Shown in pieces: positions 1 to 5,914 of a stretch of 14,239 nt of DNA. Made by a program: the position numbers and the translations under genes. Source of the stretch: an uncultured Eubacterium sp. Lineage in GTDB: Bacteria > Bacillota_A > Clostridia > Lachnospirales > Lachnospiraceae. Numbering within the stretch: the stretch's first letter is position 1; each line of letters begins with the position of its first letter. Location of the stretch: assembly GCA_948468465.1 (NCBI GenBank), contig CAOKJJ010000137.1, forward strand, positions 1-14,239. The letters are read 5' to 3'. A model generated the notes under the pieces. It was not told where the DNA came from and searched no databases. It worked only from the letters and a program-made list of their open reading frames with translations.

Positions 1-225
1 AATCCAGGCCCCGCCCCTCATCCGGCGTCCGCATAGCCAATAAAATAACGCAACAAAGTGTCAAAAGTGTTTCTTTTCTGGTTCATCCAAGTTAGGATAT
101 TAAAAATTCATTTCTAAAGAAATCTTTATAATTCTTACGGTTTTCTCTTTATACTTCCTCCTTATACTGAAATCATCAAATGACAGCATAACACGCTGAA
201 TTTATTGTATGGGGAGGAACATCCT
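1..225. other. Upstream non-coding stretch with possible regulatory dyad
   Basis: No convincing gene is visible here on either strand. The first 40 bases are GC-rich, with short open frames that could be the tail of a gene beginning outside the window, but nothing identifies it. From about base 60 the sequence is AT-rich and promoter-like. ATTTCT-AA-AGAAAT at 110-123 is a 6-bp dyad, with a TATAAT hexamer just downstream at 127-132 and TATACT at 163-168. No good -35 box pairs with either, so the promoter of the following operon is probably here but is not pinned down. Confidence 0.3.
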
Positions 226-1368
226 ATGTGGCAGTTTTTAAGAGAATACATCAGTGCTCCGGATACGATCGGAGCGATTGCACCCAGCAGCAGGCATCTG
301 GCGGCGTCCATGACGTCTTTTATTGATTTTGATCGAGCAGACTGCATTGTAGAATACGGGGCTGGGACAGGCGTATTTACCAGAGTTGTGGCAGCAAGAA
401 AAAGGCCGGACACGACTTATATTGTGATTGAACAGAATGACCGTTTTTACGAAATGCTGCAAAAACAGTTTCATGGAAGGCCGGACGTGGTGCTGATCCA
501 TGGAGATGCCAGAAATGTATGCGGCTTCTTAAGAGAACAGGGATTTCGGCATGCGGATTATATCATTTCCGGGCTGCCGTTTACATCCCTTCCGCAGCAG
601 GTGTCCCACAGAATACTGTTGCAGACTCAAAAGGCGATCGGAACGCAAGGTGCATTTACCACATTTCAATATACACTGCTGCGGAAATCTTTTCTTGAAA
701 ATTATTTCAATATGCAACAGATTGTAAGGGTTTGGCGAAACCTGCCCCCCGGCATATGTGCTGCACATGAAGTTGAAATGCGGCCATGCGAAGCAGATTT
801 CTGCGGGCGGTGCGGTATGAATCAAATATTAGAAGATGCCGTTATGCGGTGTGTCTATTTTCTTGCATGTGTGCTGCGTCCTATCTGTGTTCCGGTGCCG
901 GAAATGGCAGTGGTACTGTGGGGAACCAGACAGATCGGCAGCTTGGGAGCCTTTTTCTTTGGGGTTATAGGTTCCGTATTGGGATTGATGATTATGTATT
1001 CCTTATCTTCAATGATAGCGCATCGTATTTCGAAAGGGAAAAAAGAGAGAAGGCAGCTTGCGTGGTTAAAGCAGCTGACAGGACGGTACCGCGTTTGGAT
1101 GCTTGGCGTACTGCTGATCGTTCCGCTTGTGTCCGATGAAGTGCTCTGCGCAGGCTCCGCTTTTTTGAAAATATCATTGCCCCAGTTCCTGAAAATTGGT
1201 ATAATTGCTAAAATCATATCCATCGGCATGATTGCCTTTTCAGGGTTTTTTGGCGATTTGTGCGGTCTGAGGCGATGGCAGATGATTGCTGTGGAGCTTC
1301 TGTTTATGTTCCTTGCCTCGGCGGTCCTGCAGCATTTCTACAAAAAGGGAGAAGCAAAGCTATCATGA
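226..1368 (+). CDS. PmtA-like SAM methyltransferase fused in frame to a VTT-domain membrane protein (probable frameshift fusion)
   Basis: The ATG at 226 is chosen because GGGGAGG (211-217) lies 8 nt upstream; the in-frame TTG at 205 precedes that site. The frame encodes 380 residues. Residues 1-175 are a class I SAM-dependent methyltransferase of the phospholipid N-methyltransferase/rRNA-dimethylase-like family. Visible marks are the N-terminal block FLREYISAPDTIGAIAPSSR, the SAM-binding motif VEYGAGTGVFT (42-52), the GLPFTSLP motif (116-123) and VWRNLPP (169-175). Residues 198-380 are a hydrophobic VTT/SNARE-associated (DedA/YdjX-like) domain. Residues 176-197 are Cys-rich and look out of frame. 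Reading one base further on restores PPAYV, the usual family ending, and then a TGA at 818-820. The protein as written is therefore probably the product of a one-base insertion in C6 at 745-750, or of a sequencing error there. A lipid methyltransferase role is a family inference; the substrate is unknown. It is first in an operon with a two-component system. Confidence 0.75.
   Translation: MWQFLREYISAPDTIGAIAPSSRHLAASMTSFIDFDRADCIVEYGAGTGVFTRVVAARKRPDTTYIVIEQNDRFYEMLQKQFHGRPDVVLIHGDARNVCGFLREQGFRHADYIISGLPFTSLPQQVSHRILLQTQKAIGTQGAFTTFQYTLLRKSFLENYFNMQQIVRVWRNLPPGICAAHEVEMRPCEADFCGRCGMNQILEDAVMRCVYFLACVLRPICVPVPEMAVVLWGTRQIGSLGAFFFGVIGSVLGLMIMYSLSSMIAHRISKGKKERRQLAWLKQLTGRYRVWMLGVLLIVPLVSDEVLCAGSAFLKISLPQFLKIGIIAKIISIGMIAFSGFFGDLCGLRRWQMIAVELLFMFLASAVLQHFYKKGEAKLS
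745..820 (+). other. C6 tract and hidden ATGA gene junction (frameshift site)
   Basis: Six C residues at 745-750 lie at the point where the methyltransferase leaves its expected frame. Removing one C gives codons for P-P-A-Y-V, the usual ending of this family, and runs on to TGA at 818-820. That stop overlaps the ATG at 817-819, from which a complete VTT protein reads in the present frame. The 22 residues translated here in the current frame contain four cysteines and resemble neither family. Whether this is mutation, phase variation, ribosomal slippage or a base-calling error cannot be settled from one sequence. Confidence 0.65.
817..1368 (+). CDS. VTT (SNARE-associated/DedA-like) integral membrane protein, probable separate gene
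   Basis: This is an alternative reading of the 3' half of the preceding frame. It starts at the ATG at 817, which would overlap the restored methyltransferase stop as ATGA. The product has 183 residues with several hydrophobic segments. It begins MNQILEDAVM and continues with LRPICVPVPE, equivalent to the (L)RP..P.P segment that opens VTT domains, then GAFFFGVIGSVLG, and later LLIVPLVSDEVLCAGSAFLK, which resembles the second VTT re-entrant region. VTT/DedA proteins are membrane proteins linked to lipid transport and envelope homeostasis, but the exact activity here is unknown. The ribosome site is weak (GGGCGG around 805-810), as expected for translational coupling. The 3' end overlaps the response regulator by ATGA (1365-1368). 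A complete domain starting exactly at this ATG supports two genes. Confidence 0.6.
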   Translation: MNQILEDAVMRCVYFLACVLRPICVPVPEMAVVLWGTRQIGSLGAFFFGVIGSVLGLMIMYSLSSMIAHRISKGKKERRQLAWLKQLTGRYRVWMLGVLLIVPLVSDEVLCAGSAFLKISLPQFLKIGIIAKIISIGMIAFSGFFGDLCGLRRWQMIAVELLFMFLASAVLQHFYKKGEAKLS

Positions 1369-2048
1369 AAGAATTCATATTGGTTGTTGACGATGATAAA
1401 GACATCTGCAGGCTTCTGGGCATCTATCTGGGCAATGAGGGCTACCGTTACCTCGCCTGTGAAAATGCGGCGCAGGCGTTGGATATCTTAGAACGCTATC
1501 AGGTGGATCTAATCCTGATGGATGTGATGATGCCGGAAATTGACGGTATCAGCGCCTGCCTGCAAATAAGGGAAAGAAGTAAAATTCCGGTTATATTTAT
1601 GTCGGCGAAAACGGAAGATATAGACATCATACAAGGCCTTGCGGTGGGAGGGGACGATTACGTAACGAAGCCTTTTAAGCCTATTGAGCTTCTCGCCCGC
1701 GTCAAAGCCCAGCTCCGCCGCTATAAACAGTACAATGAAACGGAAAAGCCGGCGCACACGCTCCAGACGGAGGATCTGACGGTAGACATGGAAAGCCGTC
1801 AGGTATGGGTAAGCGGACGGGAAGTGAAGCTGACGCGCAAGGAGTATGACATTCTGGAATATATGCTGCGAAACAAAGGGCAGGTGCTGACCATGGCGCA
1901 GATTTATGAAGCGGTATGGCATGAAGAATTTTTCTGCTCGGAAAATGCTGTAATGATGCATATTGCCAACCTCCGCAATAAACTGAACTGGGACAATGTA
2001 CATTTGGATTTTATCAAAACCTGTTGGGGAAGAGGGTATCAGATATGA
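1365..2048 (+). CDS. OmpR/PhoB-family response regulator (VanR-like)
   Basis: The cytoplasmic product has 227 residues. The start is the ATG overlapping the previous stop (ATGA), preceded by AAAAAGGGAG at about 1343-1352. The receiver domain (about 1-120) has the acidic pair D9/D10, the phosphoacceptor D53 in LILMDVMMPEIDG, S80 and K102-P103. The winged-helix output domain (about 130-227) shows the usual KLTRKEYDILEYMLRNKGQV segment, and ends IKTCWGRGYQI, the standard C-terminal wing. On phosphorylation by the kinase encoded next (ATGA overlap) it should bind direct repeats upstream of its targets, probably including its own operon. VanR-like describes architecture only; no vancomycin-resistance genes are present. 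The family call is firm but the regulon is unknown. Confidence 0.93.
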   Translation: MKEFILVVDDDKDICRLLGIYLGNEGYRYLACENAAQALDILERYQVDLILMDVMMPEIDGISACLQIRERSKIPVIFMSAKTEDIDIIQGLAVGGDDYVTKPFKPIELLARVKAQLRRYKQYNETEKPAHTLQTEDLTVDMESRQVWVSGREVKLTRKEYDILEYMLRNKGQVLTMAQIYEAVWHEEFFCSENAVMMHIANLRNKLNWDNVHLDFIKTCWGRGYQI

Positions 2049-3226
2049 CATTTTTTCAGATAATTCCAAACTATGTTTTAATCAATGGCATTGTCATCGG
2101 CGGAACGGTTTTCGTGATTTTTCTGGTTTACAGAAAACTGTCCGCATCATTCCGAAAACGCCTCACGGCATATTTCCTGAAAGCGGCCTGCGGCTCCCTT
2201 GTTATCAGTTTAGCGGTGCTGGCGGTGGTACTGACCGTGATGCAGCTTCTGCTCCATTCCGGGATGTGGGGTTTTTTTCATGAGCTGGGTTATGAATACC
2301 TCATTGCCGCCGAATATCTCCAGTCCGTGCTGGCAGTGGCGCTTCCAGTCATGTGCTTTGTTGTCTCCTTTTCCGTCAGAGTCAACCGCAGGGTCAGGTA
2401 TGTGGAGTACCTGTCTTCGGAAATTCAGAAGATTCGAAAGGAAGGCTTTGGAAGGAGCATGGAGCTGCAGGGGGACGATGAAATCACCCAGCTGTGCGCC
2501 GTCATCAACGAGATGTCTGTCCAGCTTCGGCAAAAGGAGGAAAGGGAAAAAAGACAGCAGCAGAGCAAAAATGAGCTGATCACCAATGTCTCCCATGATC
2601 TGCGCAGTCCTCTTACCTCGATCATCGGCTATGTGGAGCTGCTGAAGGAGACGGGTCCCGAAGACAGGCAGCGCTTTGATGAATACATGGAAGTTGTAGA
2701 ACGGCGGCTGACGGGACTTAACGGGCTGATTAACGAATTGTTTGAATATACAAAGCTGAATTCCGCCGACCGGCTTCCTGACATGGAGAAAAGGGATGTG
2801 CTGGAACTGCTGCGGCATATCCTATATGAATATAAAATTCTTATGGAAGCAGAGGGCCTGACGCTTTCCTGGCAGCTGGGGACAGAAAGCCATGTTTCCG
2901 ATGTCGATGCACAGCAGATGGTGCGGGTGTTTCAGAATCTGTTGGACAATGCCCGTAGATACGCCGATCGCTCGGCTCCGGTAACCGTGACGGCACAGGA
3001 GACGGGCCGGCTTCATATCTGTATCACGAACCGGTTGACGGATGCTCAAGGCATTGAGCCGGATCGGATCTTTGAGCGCTTCTACCGCGCAGACCGGGCC
3101 AGAAGCGCCGCACAAAGCTCTGGACTGGGGCTTGCCATCGTAAAGCGCATCGTGGAACTCCACGGAGGCGAGGTCTATGCATCGTTACAAGGACAAGAAT
3201 TGTCCGTCCATTTGTTTCTCAAATAA
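2045..3226 (+). CDS. Membrane sensor histidine kinase, partner of the OmpR-type regulator
   Basis: The product has 393 residues. The ATG at 2045 overlaps the regulator stop as ATGA and is preferred over the in-frame TTG at 2024. Hydrophobic segments lie at about 11-28, 46-70 and 91-112, followed by a HAMP-like linker (about 112-165). There is no large extracellular sensor domain, so it may sense within the membrane or through a partner protein. The dimerisation/phosphoacceptor region is NVSHDLRSPLTSIIGYVELL with His184. The ATPase domain shows an N box (FQNLLDNARRYAD, 296-308), an F region (RIFERFYRAD, 341-350) and a G box (SSGLGLAIVK, 358-367). All the residues expected for activity are present. 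It is the last gene before a strong terminator. A lipid-modifying methyltransferase and a VTT protein in the same operon suggest envelope or membrane stress as its input; this is inference. Confidence 0.93.
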   Translation: MTFFQIIPNYVLINGIVIGGTVFVIFLVYRKLSASFRKRLTAYFLKAACGSLVISLAVLAVVLTVMQLLLHSGMWGFFHELGYEYLIAAEYLQSVLAVALPVMCFVVSFSVRVNRRVRYVEYLSSEIQKIRKEGFGRSMELQGDDEITQLCAVINEMSVQLRQKEEREKRQQQSKNELITNVSHDLRSPLTSIIGYVELLKETGPEDRQRFDEYMEVVERRLTGLNGLINELFEYTKLNSADRLPDMEKRDVLELLRHILYEYKILMEAEGLTLSWQLGTESHVSDVDAQQMVRVFQNLLDNARRYADRSAPVTVTAQETGRLHICITNRLTDAQGIEPDRIFERFYRADRARSAAQSSGLGLAIVKRIVELHGGEVYASLQGQELSVHLFLK

Positions 3227-3254
3227 AAGAAAAAGCGCAGATAGAACATTGTTC

Positions 3255-3293
3255 GTAACAGTTCAATTGGTTATCTGAACTGTTACCTTTTTT
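3255..3293 (+). terminator. Rho-independent terminator of the methyltransferase/VTT/two-component operon
   Basis: A perfect 11-bp stem, GTAACAGTTCA (3255-3265) with TGAACTGTTAC (3276-3286), has a 10-nt loop and is followed one base later by six T residues (3288-3293). It lies 29 bases after the kinase stop codon. Confidence 0.88.
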
Positions 3294-3347
3294 CATACTG
3301 CAAAAATTTCTGACTCTGAAAAATTTATAGATTTTGTATTTTGAGTG

Positions 3348-3356
3348 TGTTATACT
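3348..3356 (+). promoter_or_regulatory. Extended -10 promoter element abutting the foldback element
   Basis: TGTTATACT is an extended -10 (TGn plus TATACT, five of six matches to TATAAT). No good -35 box lies 17 bases upstream, which is tolerable for extended -10 promoters. It ends one base before the left terminal repeat of the 249-bp element. It may once have driven the M56-like remnant downstream. Activity is not shown by the sequence. Confidence 0.4.
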
Positions 3357-3357
3357 T

Positions 3358-3606
3358 AGAGCGTGTCTTAAAATTGATTTCCGTAAGGAATTGTATGTAA
3401 ATAACTTAATGCAGCTGCGCAGGATTTTTCTGCGAGAGTGCTGTTCAAAAATCAGGCGCATAGCGGGCTATGTAACTGATTTTTGAACAGTGCTATCGGA
3501 GAAAAAGACAAGCAAATGGTTTAAGTTATTTGCATACAGTTCCTAAGATGTACTTCACAGTTTATGGAAAATGCAGATTGCGGAAATGAATTTTAAGACA
3601 CGCTCT
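3358..3606. mobile_element. 249-bp MITE-like foldback element with 26-bp terminal inverted repeats
   Basis: The ends are 26-bp inverted repeats (3358-3383 and 3581-3606) with one mismatch; each begins AGAGCGTGTCTTAAAATT, read inward from its own end. No open frame of useful length or transposase fragment lies between them. Most of the interior is itself palindromic. No target-site duplication could be recognised: the flanks TATACTT and GGAATGC do not match. The size, the non-coding content and the near-identical termini fit a miniature inverted-repeat transposable element mobilised in trans by an unknown transposase. The family was not identified. A structured RNA or recombination site is a less likely alternative. 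Confidence 0.7.
3386..3544. repeat. Nested near-palindrome inside the foldback element
   Basis: Three further pairs of inverted arms nest inside the terminal repeats. 3386-3409 pairs with 3521-3544 (24 bp, two mismatches). 3425-3438 pairs with 3493-3506 (12 of 14). 3441-3455 pairs with 3476-3490 (perfect CTGTTCAAAAATCAG stem). The apex carries a small CATAGC-GG-GCTATG hairpin (3459-3472). The right side has 36 extra unpaired bases (3545-3580) between this stem and the terminal repeat, against two on the left. The whole could fold into one long imperfect hairpin on either strand. Confidence 0.75.
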
Positions 3607-3639
3607 GGAATGCGCTTTTGTTTTGAGGAGGTGGATGGT

Positions 3640-3991
3640 ATGCCAAGTAATGGAGAAATTGTAAGAGATACATTATCTGCTTCAGGCATTTTTCTTTCAT
3701 CAGATTCCAAAGCGGTTTTTTGTTTTTCTATGGCTCTGTGCCATAGTGCGGCTGCTTTTTCCGTATTCCATACCGGTCAGCGAATCTGCAGGAAGCTGGC
3801 TGCAAAAGACAATCTCGCAGAACCTGCAGACGTCCGCGTTGAAAAGACAGCTTCAGGGAGGGATGCGGATGGATGTGCGAAGCAGCAGCCCTGGGCGGTC
3901 AGATGCCCTTTCTGGTACAGCATGCTGTGGACGTTCCAATAATATAGATGCCCTTTTTGATAAAAATTCTGCTGATTTTTTGCATCTTTAA
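3640..3991 (+). pseudogene. Frameshifted, truncated remnant of a BlaR1/M56-type membrane protein
   Basis: A good ribosome site (GAGGAGG, about 3625-3632) precedes the ATG at 3640, giving MPSNGEIVRDTLSASGIF. The family-like sequence then continues in another frame, open from 3665 to the stop at 3989-3991: FFHQIPKRFFVFLWLCAIVR followed by LLFPYSIPVSESAGSWLQKT. This matches the style of the N-terminal membrane region of BlaR1/MecR1-like M56 proteins (H-R/Q-LPKKxFxxLW...RLLxPFSIP). The reading needs a frame change around 3690-3700, and residues that normally form the first membrane helix appear to be missing. No HExxH protease motif, penicillin-binding sensor domain or BlaI repressor gene is visible. 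The assignment rests on recognising a short motif in two frames. A chance open frame is the alternative. Confidence 0.5.
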
Positions 3992-4048
3992 TTTCTATTT
4001 TATCCAACTTTCATTTCAAAAATGTCTAATATACAAATTCCGGAAAAA

Positions 4049-4057
4049 TGTTATAAT
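4049..4057 (+). promoter_or_regulatory. Extended -10 promoter for the YesM/YesN-like pair
   Basis: TGTTATAAT is a perfect -10 hexamer (4052-4057) with the TGn extension. It lies 37 bases before the kinase ATG, which predicts a short leader of about 30 nt ending in AAAGGAG (4081-4087). No good -35 box is evident, consistent with an extended -10 promoter. Confidence 0.6.
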
Positions 4058-4093
4058 AGTTTCAAATTCAGTTCCTTAACAAAGGAGAATTAT

Positions 4094-5914
4094 ATGAAAC
4101 ATACATGGAAAATGCATACGAAAATACTACTGACTTTTGGCGGTATTGTTTTATTTGCGCTTATTATGCAGACGGTGCTGTTCTGGAGAAATTCATCCGG
4201 TATCATTTACCAGCAGGCCGAAGAGGAAAGCATGTACGCATTGGAAAATATGCAGGATGATCTTTATGTGTATATTAAAAAAATTGAAAAGGGCCTGGCG
4301 GGCATTTATAATGAAAAAGATTATTTGAACGACCTGAAAAGGAAAAAGGATGCAGGGCAGCTGCGGAATCTGTATTACAGAGAAGCATACCGGCTGGCAT
4401 CTGAACGGTTCGATGCGTCTGACGGAGTGGCGGCCGTTTATTTGTATAACGCGGATCATGAACTGATCAGCTCTTACCGGCGGGCGGTTACGCCAAAGTA
4501 TCATTTCCCAAAAGATATTTACGAAGATCCCAAGGCGTATAATACAAAAGCTGTTTTGGATTATGTGGCATCGGATAACGCAAAGATGCTGATTTCCAGT
4601 TATTATAATCTGTCAAGAGAGAAAAATGTCATCCGGTTTGCATTAAAAATATACGAGAGCAGCAACATAGGCAAAAAAATCGGATATGTGATTTGTGATG
4701 TGAACTGGAGGCCAATCCAGGCGATTATGGAAAAATATATCGTGAATGAGGAGGCGGGCATGTGGATTCAGCCGGTGGGGGACCGTCCGGCAATGGAAAC
4801 TGGCTGTCCGGGCGGGAAAGACCGCAAGGATTGTAAGAACCTCCAACAAGAGATCGCTGCGGGAAAGAGGTATACAGGAACAGCAGTGGAATCCGGGGAC
4901 TGTGTTTTTTTTCAGGTAAATCAGAGCAAATATAATCTTGGGGCATATGCACTGATGCCTAAGTCTTTTTTAAAGAAAAGCCAAAAGATACTGGCGAGAA
5001 ATTTTATCTGCATTGCCGTGCTGATGCTTTTTCTGGCAAGCATAGTCACAACGGTGCTTTCTAAATCACTGACCAGCCCGCTGGAGCGGATGACGATGAC
5101 GGCCAGAAAGATCAGGGATGGAGATACGCAGCTGCGCGTGCAGGGAATGAAGGATGATGAAATCGGAGAGCTTGCACGCAGTTTTAATGAAATGCTGGAT
5201 CAGATTGAGCGTCTGATCAGCACTGAATATGAAACAAAGCTGATGTTAAACCGTGCGGAATATAACGCGCTTCAGGCGCAGATCCATCCGCACTTTTTAT
5301 ATAACACTCTGGATACGATGGGCAGTATTGCTCAGGTGCAGGGCTGTCCGCAGGTAAGCGCCCTCTGCCAGTCCCTGTCTAATATTTTCAGGTACAGCTT
5401 GGATTTTAAGAATCCTTTTTCGAGTGTTGCAAAGGAGATTGCCCATTTGAAGAATTATATTTATGTCATGGATGTACGGATGCAGGACCATGTCCAGTAT
5501 GAGTTTGAGATAGATGAAAACGTCTTAAAGGATTCCATACCGAGGCTGTCCATCCAGCCGCTGGTGGAAAATGCATTGAATCATGGCCTGCGTAATGTAC
5601 GAGGGGAAAAAAGGGTTCATATCTGTGCAAAGGCGCAAAACCAGATACTGGAAATTATGGTGGAAGATAACGGGTCAGGTATTCCAGAGGAAAAAATCGG
5701 CAGCCTGCTGCAGGATTCGCAGGAAAAAGGTGTGCAGAAGAGAGATTCCATTGGATTAAATAACATTCATATGAGAATGAAGATGCTGTATGGGGAGCCG
5801 TTTGGACTGACAATTGCAAACAGGCCGCAGGGCGGGGCAAGGGTAACACTGCATCTGCCGCAGACAGCGTTGGAGGAGGCGGAACAGCTGTGGGTGAAAG
5901 ATATAAAGTATTGA
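4094..5914 (+). CDS. YesM-like sensor histidine kinase (His_kinase family, HAMP)
   Basis: The ATG at 4094 is chosen because AAAGGAG (4081-4087) lies 6 nt upstream; an in-frame codon at 4022 lies before the likely promoter. The product has 606 residues. The first membrane helix is at about 11-31, then an extracytoplasmic sensor region at about 32-302 (Cache-like by position; the fold is not recognised from sequence). The second helix is at about 303-323, then HAMP at about 322-375, with KDDEIGELARSFNEM near its end. The His_kinase domain has LQAQIHPHFLYNTLD, where His400 of the PHFLYN motif is the expected phosphoacceptor. An ATPase domain follows, with QPLVENALNHG (488-498), VEDNGSGIP and DSIGLNNIHMRMKMLYG. 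This architecture is typical of kinases that control carbohydrate use next to CUT1 transporters. It overlaps the next gene by 25 bases. The ligand is unknown; an alpha-galactoside is suggested by the downstream genes. Confidence 0.93.
   Translation: MKHTWKMHTKILLTFGGIVLFALIMQTVLFWRNSSGIIYQQAEEESMYALENMQDDLYVYIKKIEKGLAGIYNEKDYLNDLKRKKDAGQLRNLYYREAYRLASERFDASDGVAAVYLYNADHELISSYRRAVTPKYHFPKDIYEDPKAYNTKAVLDYVASDNAKMLISSYYNLSREKNVIRFALKIYESSNIGKKIGYVICDVNWRPIQAIMEKYIVNEEAGMWIQPVGDRPAMETGCPGGKDRKDCKNLQQEIAAGKRYTGTAVESGDCVFFQVNQSKYNLGAYALMPKSFLKKSQKILARNFICIAVLMLFLASIVTTVLSKSLTSPLERMTMTARKIRDGDTQLRVQGMKDDEIGELARSFNEMLDQIERLISTEYETKLMLNRAEYNALQAQIHPHFLYNTLDTMGSIAQVQGCPQVSALCQSLSNIFRYSLDFKNPFSSVAKEIAHLKNYIYVMDVRMQDHVQYEFEIDENVLKDSIPRLSIQPLVENALNHGLRNVRGEKRVHICAKAQNQILEIMVEDNGSGIPEEKIGSLLQDSQEKGVQKRDSIGLNNIHMRMKMLYGEPFGLTIANRPQGGARVTLHLPQTALEEAEQLWVKDIKY

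Noticed and set aside
1260..1364. Earlier in-frame start for the response regulator
   Set aside because: Would add 35 residues overlapping the VTT coding region; the receiver domain starts properly at the ATG at 1365, which has a ribosome site and the ATGA overlap.
1509..2069. 186-codon - strand open frame opposite the response regulator
   Set aside because: Antisense shadow of a clearly conserved OmpR-type gene; composition is not protein-like.
3571..3942. 123-codon + strand open frame spanning the right end of the foldback element
   Set aside because: It begins inside the element, and the downstream part loses the M56-like pattern, which continues in another frame. Treated as part of the pseudogene.
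3901..3956. 11-bp direct repeat AGATGCCCTTT at 3901-3911 and 3946-3956
   Set aside because: Short, in degenerate AT-rich sequence, and not flanking any element, so not a convincing target duplication.
3946..3987. Possible terminator before the YesM-like gene (AGATGC...GCATCT with inner AAAAAT/ATTTTT)
   Set aside because: The arms need a large asymmetric bulge and the stem is AT-rich with no clear T run after it.
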